A stretch of DNA of 64,000 nt from Lysobacter capsici (GCF_014779555.2 NZ_CP094357.1:5828001-5892000), one strand, 5' to 3'. Shown: positions 18,241-26,852, counted from the first letter of the stretch. Translations and numbers: made by a program. Notes: generated from the sequence alone by a model not told the origin.

Positions 18241-19077
18241 ATGACCGACAGGCTCGAGGCCCTGCTGGCCCACTTCCCGGTGCGGGCATCGATCCTGCAC
18301 GCCGGCGCCCTGTGCGGCATCCACGAACTGCCGCCGCGCGGCACCCTGGGCCAGTTGCACCTGGTCCGGCGCGGCACCGTGGTCGTGCATCACGCCGCGG
18401 GCAAGCCGATCACGCTCACCGAGCCGAGCCTGCTGCTGTATCCGCGGCCCTGCGCCCATCGCTTCGTGATCGACGACCGCGAGGGCGCCGAGTTGGCCTG
18501 CGCCGACCTGGCGTTCGACGGCGCGGCCGAACATCCGCTGGTGGCTGCGTTGCCCGACCTCGTGTGCCTGCCGCTGGACCAACTGGGCAGCGCGCGCCCG
18601 TTGCTGGATCTGCTGTTCGAGGAGGCGTTCGACCAGCGCTGCGGTCGCGGCGAGGTGCTGGCGCGACTGTTCGAACTGGTGCTGATCCAGGTATTGCGGC
18701 ATCAGATGGAAGGACAGCGGGGGCAGGCGGGATTGATGTCGGGGCTCGCGCATCCGCGCCTGCGCCGCGCGATCACCGCGATGCACGAACGGCCGCGGGA
18801 CGACTGGACCCTGGAGGCGCTGGCCGCGACAGCCGGCATGTCGCGCAGCTCGTTCGCGCAAACGTTTCGCAGCACCGTGGGCAGCACGCCCGGCGAGTAC
18901 CTGCAGCGGTGGCGCATCTTGCTGGTGCAGAAGGGGCTGCGCAGCGGCAAACCCCTCAAGCTGCTGGTGGACGATGTGGGCTACGCGAGCGAGTCGGCCT
19001 TGTCGCGCGCGTTCAAAGCGCAGGTGGGGGTTTCGCCGAGGCAGTGGCGGGGACAGGCTGGTCCCAGTCCGCCGTGA
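18241..19077 (+). CDS. AraC-family transcriptional regulator
   Basis: The 278-residue protein has an N-terminal cupin-like sensing domain (about residues 10-150) and a C-terminal AraC DNA-binding domain with two helix-turn-helix units. The first is around WTLEALAATAGMSRSSFAQTFR and the second around LKLLVDDVGYASESALSRAFK, followed by the family signature GVSPRQWR. The cupin segment is typical of AraC proteins that respond to small molecules, often aldehydes or alcohols, but the ligand is unknown. Its divergent position beside the secreted hydrolase suggests it controls that gene and possibly itself. Confidence 0.9.
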   Translation: MTDRLEALLAHFPVRASILHAGALCGIHELPPRGTLGQLHLVRRGTVVVHHAAGKPITLTEPSLLLYPRPCAHRFVIDDREGAELACADLAFDGAAEHPLVAALPDLVCLPLDQLGSARPLLDLLFEEAFDQRCGRGEVLARLFELVLIQVLRHQMEGQRGQAGLMSGLAHPRLRRAITAMHERPRDDWTLEALAATAGMSRSSFAQTFRSTVGSTPGEYLQRWRILLVQKGLRSGKPLKLLVDDVGYASESALSRAFKAQVGVSPRQWRGQAGPSPP

Positions 19078-19189
19078 CTGAACCCGGCCTTCCCTGTCGA
19101 GGGCTGGGGCCAGACCCGGGGAGGACATCGACGCCATCGACCTTCAGACCCCGGGTGCCGCGGTGCTGTGCTCAATACGGAAGGCCGCA

Positions 19190-19324
19190 GGCAAAAGAAA
19201 AGGAGGCCGAAGCCTCCTTGCAAATCGGCTTGCGCCGATAGATTTCGAGTTGTGGCATGGCCCCGGCTGGCACCGGGATGGGCGCAGACTACCGCCGGGG
19301 GCTAGTTAATGCAACACTTGAAGT
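19190..19324 (-). ncRNA. Candidate structured small RNA
   Basis: On the minus strand an AT-rich promoter-like segment (TTGCAA at about 19353, TTATAG complementing 19331-19336) precedes about 135 bases with no reading frame but clear secondary structure. A long stem is built from GCCCCCGGC and GCCGGGG. A six-pair stem AUCGGC/GCCGAU is closed by a GCAA tetraloop. An intrinsic terminator (GGAGGC-UUCG-GCCUCC, then a U-rich tract) ends it. Two stable tetraloops and a perfect terminator argue for an independent RNA. It could instead be the 3' untranslated end of the upstream phosphatase transcript. No known RNA family was recognised. Confidence 0.5.
19191..19218 (-). terminator. Intrinsic terminator
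   Basis: The minus strand reads GGAGGC, TTCG loop, GCCTCC, then TTTTCTTTTG. The UUCG tetraloop, six-pair GC stem and U-tract make this a textbook rho-independent terminator. It serves the candidate small RNA and any read-through from the acid phosphatase gene. Confidence 0.85.
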
Positions 19325-19383
19325 GCTTCGCTATAACTTATTGATTTTAAATTGCAATCTGTCGCCAGAGCGACTGAGATCAC

Positions 19384-20313
19384 TCAGGGCGCCACATCCA
19401 GCGCGGCCCGCTTGGCCAGCCGGCGCGCATCGCGCGACTGGCTGTAGTCGTTGTTGAAGGTCATCGCCTCCCACGAGCCGTAGCTCGGGTTCGGCAGCAT
19501 CCACCAGCGTTCGCCGAACCAGTCGTGGTACTGCTCCAGCAGCGCGTCGCGGCCCTCGGGCGTGTTGGCCACGACCTGGACGAAGTCGCCCAGCTGGTCG
19601 CCGAACTGCATCAGCACGCGGTATTGCTTGCCGGCCAGCAGGCGACGGCAGTTCTTTTCGCTGCCGTTCTGCTCGCAGCCGTCGACCACCGTGCCCAGGC
19701 CGAGGAACACCGAATCGTCGGCGACCGGCAGGCCGGCCTGGCGCAGATTGGCCAAGGTCGCGTCCTTCAGATGCACCGCGCGGTTGGACAGGTACAGCAC
19801 GGTCACGCCCTTGGCCTGCGCGGCCTTGGCGAAATCGACCACGCCCGGCAGCGGCTTGGCCTTTTTCTCGGCGACCCAGGCGTCCCAGGTCACTTCGTCG
19901 TATTCCTTGCCGTCGCGGACCAGCCGCGCCTGATACGGCGAGTTGTCGAGCACGGTTTCGTCGACGTCCATCACCACCGCCGGCTTGAGGCCCTTGGCCG
20001 GATTGCCGCGCTCCTCGGGCACCAGCGCGTCCCAGTTGGGCTGCTTGAGGGCGACGTCGAGCTTGTCGGCGGCGGCGCGGTAGACCGTCTCGGTGGCCGC
20101 GCGGTATTCGACCGAACGCTGCATCCACAGCACGGCGTTGAGGTTGTCGTCGGCGCCGCCCGGCTTGGCGGCGGCCGGTGCCGTCGCGGGCTTGGCCTCG
20201 GCCGGCGTGGCGGACGCCGCGCTCGGCGGCGCCGGCTTGCAGGCGGCCAGGGCGAGCACGCAGGCGAGCGTGGTCAGGGGCAAGGCGCGGATAGGCATGC
20301 GCGGTCGGTCCAT
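19384..20313 (-). CDS. e(P4)-family acid phosphatase lipoprotein
   Basis: This is a class C/e(P4)-type acid phosphatase or 5'-nucleotidase of the HAD superfamily, anchored by lipid. A lipobox (ALAAC) precedes C25. The catalytic motif DVDETVLDN lies at about residues 116-124 (nucleophile and acid Asp pair). A second HAD motif is visible as VLYLSNR, and the acidic MQFGDQLGDF provides metal-binding residues. A low-complexity Ala/Pro linker (residues 26-55) follows the lipid anchor. Such enzymes release phosphate from nucleotides at the cell surface. The start at 20313 was chosen; ATGs at 20298 and 20367 are in frame, and 20298 also gives a valid lipoprotein signal. Confidence 0.9.
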   Translation of the reverse strand: MDRPRMPIRALPLTTLACVLALAACKPAPPSAASATPAEAKPATAPAAAKPGGADDNLNAVLWMQRSVEYRAATETVYRAAADKLDVALKQPNWDALVPEERGNPAKGLKPAVVMDVDETVLDNSPYQARLVRDGKEYDEVTWDAWVAEKKAKPLPGVVDFAKAAQAKGVTVLYLSNRAVHLKDATLANLRQAGLPVADDSVFLGLGTVVDGCEQNGSEKNCRRLLAGKQYRVLMQFGDQLGDFVQVVANTPEGRDALLEQYHDWFGERWWMLPNPSYGSWEAMTFNNDYSQSRDARRLAKRAALDVAP

Positions 20314-20412
20314 GGGAAAGGCGGGGAGTGTAGGCCGCGAGACAAAACGGTGTCGATTCTCGGCCATCCCGGCTTGGGCGCTGCGCGTGGCCCCACTCGG
20401 CGCGCCGCGGCG

Positions 20413-21060
20413 CTAGTCCGAAAGGCTGCAGGCCTCGAGGATCGGCTCGCCCGCCTCCTCGCCCGCGCCGGTGCAGTCCAGTTGGATCGACTGGCCCCGG
20501 CTCAATCCGGCCACGGCCTCGTCCGACAAGTTCCTGGCCCGCACCGGCCCGACGCCGCGATCGGTCAATTTCAGCAGCGGCTCATCGTTCGCATCGCGGC
20601 CGATGCTGGCGATCCGCCCCGACACGCGCAGCGCAGTGTCTTTGTAGAGCCAGTCGGCCGCCGCCGCATCCTCGCGGTAGGCCGTCGCAAGCGTGTTGAC
20701 GGCGACCTCGCGCGGGCTGGCGTCGGCGGCGCGGTCGATCTCCTGCGGGCTGTCGGCATTGCCGTTGTTCTCCAGCGCGGACATGGCCGACAGCCCGCCG
20801 AGCAGGAAAATCCAGCCGAACAGGTACACCAGCGGCGACACGATCAACGACGCCAGCAATTGGAACAAGCCGCCGAGCGCGCCGTGCTTGGCCATGCCCA
20901 CGATCGCCAGGATGAAAGCGGCCAGGTTCAACGGCCAGCCAATCAGCAGGCCGCTGCCCGGTATCGGGATCAGAAAACACACCCAGGCGATCACCAGGCA
21001 GATCCACGCGGCCCGGCCGGCGCCGTTCGGCGCGGGATGCGAAGGGGTCATTGCGTTCAT
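20413..21060 (-). CDS. Membrane protein with OB-fold (tRNA_anti-like) domain
   Basis: The 215-residue protein has two or three membrane helices in its first 95 residues (WICLVIAWVCFLIPIPG, LNLAAFILAIVGMA, VSPLVYLFGWIFLLGG). A soluble region of about 105 residues follows. The pattern YREDAAAADWLYKD, LRVSGRIASIGRD and a terminal LEACSLSD matches the tRNA_anti-like OB-fold family found in many envelope proteins of unknown role. Two cysteines (in LDCTG and LEACS) may form a disulfide. It is upstream of the acid phosphatase on the same strand (about 100 bases), but shared function is not evident. Confidence 0.7.
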   Translation of the reverse strand: MNAMTPSHPAPNGAGRAAWICLVIAWVCFLIPIPGSGLLIGWPLNLAAFILAIVGMAKHGALGGLFQLLASLIVSPLVYLFGWIFLLGGLSAMSALENNGNADSPQEIDRAADASPREVAVNTLATAYREDAAAADWLYKDTALRVSGRIASIGRDANDEPLLKLTDRGVGPVRARNLSDEAVAGLSRGQSIQLDCTGAGEEAGEPILEACSLSD

Positions 21061-21193
21061 CGAAACAGTCCTTGTCCAGGTGCCATGCGCTCGGCGTCAT
21101 GGGGATACCGATTATCCATCTCAACCAATGCGCAGGCCTGGTCGTGGATGGCGACTTACTCGCCGCCGCGGTGTCGGCGCATCGGCGCGCGCG

Positions 21194-21724
21194 TCAGCGT
21201 TGGCGCGACGCGGACGCGGCGGGCGCGGCCACATGCGCGATGCATTCGACCTCGACCTTCGCGCCCATCGCCAGGCCCGAGGCCGCCAGCGCGCTGCGCG
21301 CGGGGAACGGCGCGCTGAAGTGCTTGCGATAGACCTCGTTGAACGCCGGCCAGTCGCCGATATCGGCCAGGAACACCGTGCATTTGACGACATCGCGCAT
21401 CGACGCGCCGTGGCGTTCGAGCACAGTGCGGATATTGACCAGGGTCTGCTCGGCCTCGGCCTGGATACCGCCCTGAGCCAAGGCATTGCCGCTGCCCGGC
21501 ACGGTGCCGATCTGCCCCGACAGGAACAGCAGGTCGCCGCTGCGCACCGCTTCGGAGAACGGCAGCTTGGCCGCGGCCGGATCGGGCGAACTCAAGAATT
21601 CAGGCTTACGCGCGTCGCCCGCGCATGCGGCCTGCGCCGCGAACAACAGCGGCACGGCGATACCGAGGCGGGCGACGGAAACGCAGTGGATCGCGGCGGA
21701 TGCAATCGACGGGACGAGGCGCAT
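21194..21724 (-). CDS. Exported RidA-family protein
   Basis: The core (about residues 45-170) is a RidA/YjgF fold, shown by DLLFLSGQIG, LVNIRTVLERHGASMRDVVKCTVFL and the terminal VECIAHV. RidA proteins usually deaminate reactive enamines and imines in the cytoplasm. This copy has an N-terminal signal peptide (hydrophobic core LGIAVPLLFAAQAACA), so it is predicted to act in the periplasm. The catalytic Arg of classical RidA appears retained in the PFPARSALAASGL segment. Total length is 176 residues against about 130 for cytoplasmic RidA, the excess being the signal and linker. Confidence 0.85.
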   Translation of the reverse strand: MRLVPSIASAAIHCVSVARLGIAVPLLFAAQAACAGDARKPEFLSSPDPAAAKLPFSEAVRSGDLLFLSGQIGTVPGSGNALAQGGIQAEAEQTLVNIRTVLERHGASMRDVVKCTVFLADIGDWPAFNEVYRKHFSAPFPARSALAASGLAMGAKVEVECIAHVAAPAASASRQR

Positions 21725-21806
21725 GCGGACTCCGGTTCGATACGGTGTGGGTGACTACGATGCCGCGATCATCGACGCGACGCTTCGCCCTGGCCAGTGC
21801 CCGCGC

Positions 21807-22346
21807 TCAATCGGCGTCGGTTTCGAGCGCGTCGCGGGTCAGCCGGAAGCGCCAGAAATCGCGGGTTCGGCCTTGCACGATGCGCAGGCCGCGCACCAAT
21901 TCGTCGCGCCGGAAGCCGCATTTCTCCAGCACATGCTGGCTGGCCAGATTGACGTCGAGGCAATAGGCCTCGACGTAGTCGTAGCCGCGGATGTCCAGAC
22001 CCCAGTCGGCGATCGCCAGACAGGCTTCGCTGGCGATCCCGCGGCCCCAGTGCTCGGGATGCAGGTTGTAGGCGATCTCGCCGCCGCGCGGCGCGTCCCA
22101 GACGGTGTGGAAACCGACCGTGCCGATCAACTCGTCCAGGTCGTCGACGATCGCGAACAACGCGGGCGCGTCGTGATCGAACGGTCGCGACGCGATGATT
22201 TCCGGATACAGCACCTCGATGCCGTCGAGCTTCCAGCTGGTGTGCTCGACCGCGCCCGGCAGCGACAGGTAGGCGAACCAGGCCGGCGCATCGGCCATCG
22301 TCATCGGACGCAGGTGCAGGCCGACGCGATGCAGCCGCGGCATCAT
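21807..22346 (-). CDS. GNAT-family N-acetyltransferase (RimJ/RimL type)
   Basis: This 179-residue protein has the GNAT fold. The acetyl-CoA-binding segment is GRGIASEACLAIADWGL, and the preceding strand is EIAYNLHPEHWGRG, as in RimJ/RimL-like acetyltransferases; VNLASQHVLEKCGFRRD is the usual C-terminal motif. The start ATG at 22346 overlaps the stop of the upstream acetyltransferase gene (ATGA), so the two are translationally coupled. A longer in-frame start at 22412 lies within the upstream gene and was not used. The substrate is unknown. Confidence 0.88.
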   Translation of the reverse strand: MMPRLHRVGLHLRPMTMADAPAWFAYLSLPGAVEHTSWKLDGIEVLYPEIIASRPFDHDAPALFAIVDDLDELIGTVGFHTVWDAPRGGEIAYNLHPEHWGRGIASEACLAIADWGLDIRGYDYVEAYCLDVNLASQHVLEKCGFRRDELVRGLRIVQGRTRDFWRFRLTRDALETDAD

Positions 22347-22852
22347 GCCGGCGGTGCGCCCGGCACCGGCGCGACCTGCAGCGACACTTGCTTGGCGCCG
22401 TCGGCGACCCATTGCGTGCCGACCTCATTGAAGCCGTAGCGCGCGTGGAAGCGGCTCGACACTTCATTGAACGGGACGATGTAGAACTCGCAGGTCACCT
22501 GCTCGAAGCCGCGCTCGCGCGCGAACGCGAACAGATCGTCGTAAAGCAGGCCTCCGAGCCGGCGGCCCTGATGACTGCCGGCCACGGCGATGCGGTCGAC
22601 GTAGAGAAAGGCCGGATAGCGCTGCGAAAACCACAGGTAATTGGGGCTGTCGTAGTCGGCGCCCTGCGCGAACGCGAGCAGGAACGCGACCACGCTGTCG
22701 CCGTCGCAGGCGACACGGTGATAGACCGATTCGCGATCGAGCTTGGCCAGTCGCTCGGCATCGAGCGGGCTCATCAGCGCTTCGGATTCGAGGTTGAGGG
22801 CGAGGATCGCCGGGTAATCGGCGGCGGTGACGGGGCGGATGCGCAGGCTCAT
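22343..22852 (-). CDS. GNAT-family N-acetyltransferase
   Basis: The 169-residue protein shows the GNAT core: strand YVDRIAVAGSHQGRRLGGLLYDDLF holds the acetyl-CoA phosphate-binding loop (Q-x-x-x-x-G), and FNEVSSRFHARYGFNEVG is the C-terminal motif. The N-terminal segment MSLRIRPVTAADYPAILALN is typical of the family. It is the first gene of a two-gene unit with another GNAT enzyme, their coding regions overlapping by four bases. No substrate can be assigned. Confidence 0.88.
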   Translation of the reverse strand: MSLRIRPVTAADYPAILALNLESEALMSPLDAERLAKLDRESVYHRVACDGDSVVAFLLAFAQGADYDSPNYLWFSQRYPAFLYVDRIAVAGSHQGRRLGGLLYDDLFAFARERGFEQVTCEFYIVPFNEVSSRFHARYGFNEVGTQWVADGAKQVSLQVAPVPGAPPA

Positions 22853-22951
22853 GCGGGCAGTATGCGCGAGCGGTCGCTGCGTGTGCGCATGGGGTTTGAC
22901 GTCGTGTGCCTGCGACGTCGGGATCGATGCGTGCGCCGGGGCGTGCGGTTA

Positions 22952-23034
22952 CGCGGTCGCGGCTTGCGCCGCTCCTACAGGGCGCGACCGAAGCATGGTG
23001 GCTACCTGTAGGAGCGGCGCAAGCCGCGACCGCG
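22952..23034. repeat. REP pair, GTAGGAGCGGCGCAAGCCGC family
   Basis: Two inverted copies of CTGTAGGAGCGGCGCAAGCC plus its GCGACCGCG extension (22952-22980 and 23006-23034) surround a 25-base spacer. The same family recurs at 37785-37876, 39269-39297 and, in an altered form, in the 142-bp array at 61494. It resembles the well-known xanthomonad/pseudomonad REPs. Confidence 0.85.
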
Positions 23035-23094
23035 CCACCGCGACCACGACGTCACGCCACGCAAACAACACCGCCGCAAGACGCCATGCCTGGA

Positions 23095-24117
23095 TCAGGT
23101 AGGCGTCCCCACCTCATCCCAATCCTGCTCATCGAACCGCAACAACCAATTCAAGGCGTAATGCCGCTCGTACACCACGCTGGGATGCAGACCGATCGGC
23201 GGCTCGCGTTCGTCCAGGCGCGCCTGCCGCACCAGCCAATGCCGCCGGTACAGGCCGTCGAGCGCGTCCAGCAACTCCGGCAGCGGCCGCAAGCTCGCCT
23301 GCGCGATCCGCGCTTCGTCGGCATGATCGATCGCGATGCGCGCGATCTGTCCGGCATCGCAGATCGCGGTCGGCGGCGGCAAGGCCTCGCTCAGGCCCAG
23401 CGCCCATTGCAGCAAGGCGGCGCTTTCGTAACGCCAGCCGTGGTTGGCCCAGGTTTCCTCGTCGGGCGCGTCGCGCTCGATGAAGTCGCGCTCGGCCGGG
23501 GTCAGCGCGGCCACGCCGGCGCCGAGTCTGGTGGCGATGTCCTGCAACGACAGCGGTTCGGAACTCAGCGATTCGGCGCGCACCGCGACCGCGCACAGCG
23601 CGAGCATGCGGCGCATGGTTTCCTCGGGCGTACGCAGGCGAACCTCGCCCGCGCCGAGCACCGGCGGCAGATGCGCCGGCGACTGCGCGCCCAGGCGTTC
23701 GAGTTCGGCTTCGCTGCGCGCCTTGCGTTCGCGCGCATCGGGCGGGTACGGCAAGGCCGCATCGGCCTCGACCGCCGGATCGCCCTGGCTCGCCAGCACA
23801 TTGCCGGCGGCGTCGCGCACGCTGCCGTCGGGCAGGAAGCACAGCACGTTGGCGGCCTCGCCCCAGGCGGCGAGCGCGTCGAAGTCCTGATCCTCGACTT
23901 CGAAGCTGTAGTGGGTCTGCACGCGTTGCAGATGGCGCAGCACGCCGAAGGTGCGCGCGTCCATGCCTTCGACGGTGCCGAGCACGTAGCCGACGAAGCC
24001 TTGCAGGTGCGGCACCAGTTCCGGATCGCTGCGATCGCGGCGGGCCGGCGGTTCGCGCAGGAACCGCGGTTCCGGCGGCGAGGCGAGCGTGGAATAGGCG
24101 TTGATCAGCAGGCTCAT
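23095..24117 (-). CDS. DUF4272 domain-containing protein
   Basis: The 340-residue protein fits the DUF4272 family: a C-terminal block with RVLALCAVAVRAE-type helix, FIERDAPDEETWANHGWRYESAALLQWALGL and the closing YERHYALNWLLRF. There is no signal peptide, so it is probably cytoplasmic; its function is unknown. The start at 24117 gives MSLLINAYSTL; the frame is open upstream to 24210, but that segment shows no family similarity. It is flanked by repeats on both sides. Confidence 0.8.
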   Translation of the reverse strand: MSLLINAYSTLASPPEPRFLREPPARRDRSDPELVPHLQGFVGYVLGTVEGMDARTFGVLRHLQRVQTHYSFEVEDQDFDALAAWGEAANVLCFLPDGSVRDAAGNVLASQGDPAVEADAALPYPPDARERKARSEAELERLGAQSPAHLPPVLGAGEVRLRTPEETMRRMLALCAVAVRAESLSSEPLSLQDIATRLGAGVAALTPAERDFIERDAPDEETWANHGWRYESAALLQWALGLSEALPPPTAICDAGQIARIAIDHADEARIAQASLRPLPELLDALDGLYRRHWLVRQARLDEREPPIGLHPSVVYERHYALNWLLRFDEQDWDEVGTPT

Positions 24118-24260
24118 GGCGTTGCACGTTCGCGGGGACGATGCGGGCAAGACTAGCCGATTCGGGGCTTGGATTCGTGGGGATTGGTTGGGTTGTGGGA
24201 CGAGAAGCAAATCCCCCGGCGCGGTGGCATGCGTGGCTTCGTTTCAATCGCGCAGGCGCC

Positions 24261-24282
24261 CGCCCCCTTTTTCAAAGTGGGC
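24261..24282. repeat. CCCTTTTTCAAAG-family palindrome
   Basis: CGCCCCCTTTTTCAAAGTGG followed by GC forms an imperfect hairpin. The same variant, with its upstream segment AAATCCCCCG-GCGC, appears in both copies of the 233-base duplication at 53368-53835, so the segment 24205-24282 is a diverged member of that longer unit. Confidence 0.7.
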
Positions 24283-24329
24283 TGATTGTCTGCGGGTTCT
24301 GTGGCTCTAAATACGCCGGGATACAACGC

Positions 24330-24546
24330 GGCTGGCGGCTGGCGGCTGGCGGCTGGCGGCTGACGGCTGACGGCTGGCGAACGGCGAACGGCGAACGGCG
24401 AACGGCGAACGGAACTATAAGCCAAGCCAACAGCCAACAGCCAACAGCGAACAGCGAACAGCGAACAGCGAACAGCGAACAGCGAACAGCGAACAGCGAA
24501 CAGCGAACAGCGAACAGCGAACAGCGAACAGCGAACAGCGAACAGC
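24330..24546. repeat. Heptanucleotide tandem array, 31 units
   Basis: The whole 217 bases keep one 7-base register. The order is GGCTGGC x4, GGCTGAC x2, GGCTGGC, GAACGGC x4, GAACGGA, ACTATAA, GCCAAGC, CAACAGC x3, then GAACAGC x14. Unit sequence changes in blocks while phase is kept, pointing to local expansions of successive variants. It lies between two genes that both end or start away from it and has no coding function that I can support. Confidence 0.95.
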
Positions 24547-24590
24547 GTTACCGCGACAGTCCGACGCACCCACCACCCGTTGCGCAAGCA

Positions 24591-24634
24591 TTCCCCCCTT
24601 TGAAAAAGGGGGGCCAGGGGGGATTTGCTTTTGC
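24591..24634. repeat. CCCTTTGAAAAAGGG-family palindrome
   Basis: TTCCCCCCTTTGAAAAAGGG and the following GGGCCAGGGGGGATTTGC form a hairpin plus tail. A near-identical copy lies between gltB and gltD at 48323. Confidence 0.85.
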
Positions 24635-24676
24635 TTTTGTTTTGTCTTGCTTCTACGCAAGAAGCAACCCAACCCC

Positions 24677-26656
24677 TCACCCCTCCAACAACGCCTTGAT
24701 CGCCGCAAACCCCGCCGTAGCGCGCTCATGCTTGCGCGCCGCATCGGCGACCGGATCGGCGCCGTCGCGCTGCATCTCCTCGGCCGGCAGTTCGTCGATG
24801 AAGCGGCTCGGCTTGAGCCGGATGCGCTCGCCCCAGCGCTGGGTTTCGCGCGCATACGACAGGTACAGCGCTTCCTTGGCGCGGGTGATGCCCACGTACA
24901 TCAGGCGCCGTTCCTCATCGAGGTGACCCTCGTCCAGGCTGGCGTCGTGCGGCAGGTTGCCGTCTTCCACGCCGACGATGAACACATAACGGAACTCCAG
25001 CCCCTTCGCCGCATGCAGGGTCATCAGGCGCACCTGGTTGCCGGCGTCGCCCTTGTCGGCATGCGACAGCAAGGCCAGCTGCGCGGCCAGTTCGCCCGGG
25101 CCCGAGCCCTTGCCGCCGTCGAACCAGCCCGACAACTCGGCCAGATTTTCCTTGCGCCGCTGGAACGAGGCCTCGTCCTTGCACTGGGCGCGGATCGACG
25201 CCAGCAGGCCGCTGCGTTCGGCCAGCACGCCGACCAGTTCGGCCGGGCTGATCTTCTGCGCTTCGCTGCGCAGGAAGCGCACGATCTGCACGAACCCGTC
25301 GAGCGCATTGCCGGCGCGCGGGGTCAGCTGCTTGATCGCGTTGATCGATTCGGCCATGCGCGACATCGGCATCTGCGCGTGCTGGGCCATCTCGGCCAGC
25401 TTGGCCAGGGTGGTCGCGCCGATCTCGCGCTTGGGCGAGGTGACCGCGCGCAGGAACGCCGCGTCGTCGTCGGGGTTGGCGATCAGCCGCAGCCACGACA
25501 GCGCGTCCTTGACCTCATGCCGCTCCAAAAACGCGGTACCGCCGCTGAGGTGATACGGCACGCGCAGCAACTGTAGGGCTTTTTCCAGCGCGCGGCTTTG
25601 GTGGTTGCCGCGGAACAGGATGCAGAAATCCATCCAAGGCGCTTCGTTCTTCTGCGCCAGGAACTGGATCTCGGCGGCGACCTTCTCCGCCTCGTGGGCG
25701 CTGTCGCGGCATTCCCAAACGCGGATGCGCTCGCCGTCGGCCTGATCGCTCCACAGGGTCTTGGGATGTTCGTGCGGGTTGTTGGCGATCAGGGCGTTGG
25801 CCGCGCGCAGCACCCGGTTGCTGCAACGGTAGTTCTGTTCGAGCTTGATGATTTCCAGGTTCGGATAATCCTTGCCCAGCTCCAGCAGATTGTCCGGATT
25901 GGCGCCGCGCCAGGCGTAGATCGACTGGTCGTCGTCGCCCACGCAGGTGAACAGGCCGCGCGGCCCGGCGATGGCCTTGAGCAGGCGGTACTGGGCGTCG
26001 TTGGTGTCCTGGCACTCGTCGACCAGCAGATAACCGATGCGTTCGCGCCAGGCCAGCTGCACCTCGGTATCGGCTTCCAGCAACTGCACCGGCAGGCGGA
26101 TCAGGTCGTCGAAATCGACCGCGTTGAACGTGCTCAAACGCGCCTGGTACAACTGGTACAACACCGCCGCTTCCATCTCGCGCGGGCTGCGCGATTCGGC
26201 CAGCGCCTGTTCCGGCGACAAGCCGGCGTTCTTCGCGCGCGAGATCAGGTTGCGCATGTCGTCGATCACGTCGGGCTTGGTGCCGGCCGGCAGCAGGTCC
26301 TTGATCTGGGCGTTGCTGTCGTCGCTGTCGAACACGCTGAAGCCGCGGCGCAGGCCGAGCTTGGCGTGTTCGAACTGCAGGAATTTCAGCCCCAGCGCGT
26401 GGAAGGTGCAGATGGTCAGGCCTTCGGCGCCGTCGCCCTTGATCCGCTTGGCCACGCGCTCGCGCATTTCCTTGGCTGACTTGTTGGTGAAGGTGATCGC
26501 GGCGATGCGCTTGGCCGGCATCCGGCCCGAGGCGATCAGGTGGGCGATCTTCTCGACGATCACGCGGGTCTTGCCGCTGCCGGCGCCGGCCAGCACGAGC
26601 AAGGGGCCCTCGATGGCGAGAACGGCGGCGCGTTGGGGGGGATTGAGGCCGTGCAT
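24677..26656 (-). CDS. rep: ATP-dependent DNA helicase Rep
   Basis: Rep is a superfamily 1A 3'-5' helicase that clears proteins ahead of the replication fork and helps restart stalled forks. The 659-residue protein shows LNPPQRAAV (Q motif), the Walker A AGAGSGKTR (about residues 22-30), DECQDTN (motif II), GDDDQSIYAWRGA (motif III), QNYRC (motif IV), LMTLHAAKGLEF (motif V) and VGITRAKEALYLSYA (motif VI). Length matches Rep, not the longer UvrD. The stop lies only a few bases from a repeat-rich region. A divergent promoter region of about 195 bases separates it from the Sel1 gene. Confidence 0.95.
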   Translation of the reverse strand: MHGLNPPQRAAVLAIEGPLLVLAGAGSGKTRVIVEKIAHLIASGRMPAKRIAAITFTNKSAKEMRERVAKRIKGDGAEGLTICTFHALGLKFLQFEHAKLGLRRGFSVFDSDDSNAQIKDLLPAGTKPDVIDDMRNLISRAKNAGLSPEQALAESRSPREMEAAVLYQLYQARLSTFNAVDFDDLIRLPVQLLEADTEVQLAWRERIGYLLVDECQDTNDAQYRLLKAIAGPRGLFTCVGDDDQSIYAWRGANPDNLLELGKDYPNLEIIKLEQNYRCSNRVLRAANALIANNPHEHPKTLWSDQADGERIRVWECRDSAHEAEKVAAEIQFLAQKNEAPWMDFCILFRGNHQSRALEKALQLLRVPYHLSGGTAFLERHEVKDALSWLRLIANPDDDAAFLRAVTSPKREIGATTLAKLAEMAQHAQMPMSRMAESINAIKQLTPRAGNALDGFVQIVRFLRSEAQKISPAELVGVLAERSGLLASIRAQCKDEASFQRRKENLAELSGWFDGGKGSGPGELAAQLALLSHADKGDAGNQVRLMTLHAAKGLEFRYVFIVGVEDGNLPHDASLDEGHLDEERRLMYVGITRAKEALYLSYARETQRWGERIRLKPSRFIDELPAEEMQRDGADPVADAARKHERATAGFAAIKALLEG

Positions 26657-26852
26657 GAGGTCTACGTCGCCGACGGAAGGCCGGCCCGGCGCGGCAGTTT
26701 ATATGACCGCGGGGCCGGGCCGCGCCGCCGCGAGGTCGCCGCCGCTGGGACGAAGCGGGCGAAATTCGCAACCGATGCGATTGGCGCCACAGGCGCCGCG
26801 GCGTATGGTTGGCGGCATCGCAGCGACGGTCCGCGCGGACCGAGGGGACGTC

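Larger units (their letters stand above)
24118..24676. other. Repeat-filled intergenic region
   Basis: This 559-base gap between the DUF4272 gene and rep holds no gene. It contains a half palindrome of the CCCTTTTTCAAAG family (24261), a 217-base heptanucleotide array (24330-24546) and a complete palindrome of the same family (24591). Confidence 0.8.
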
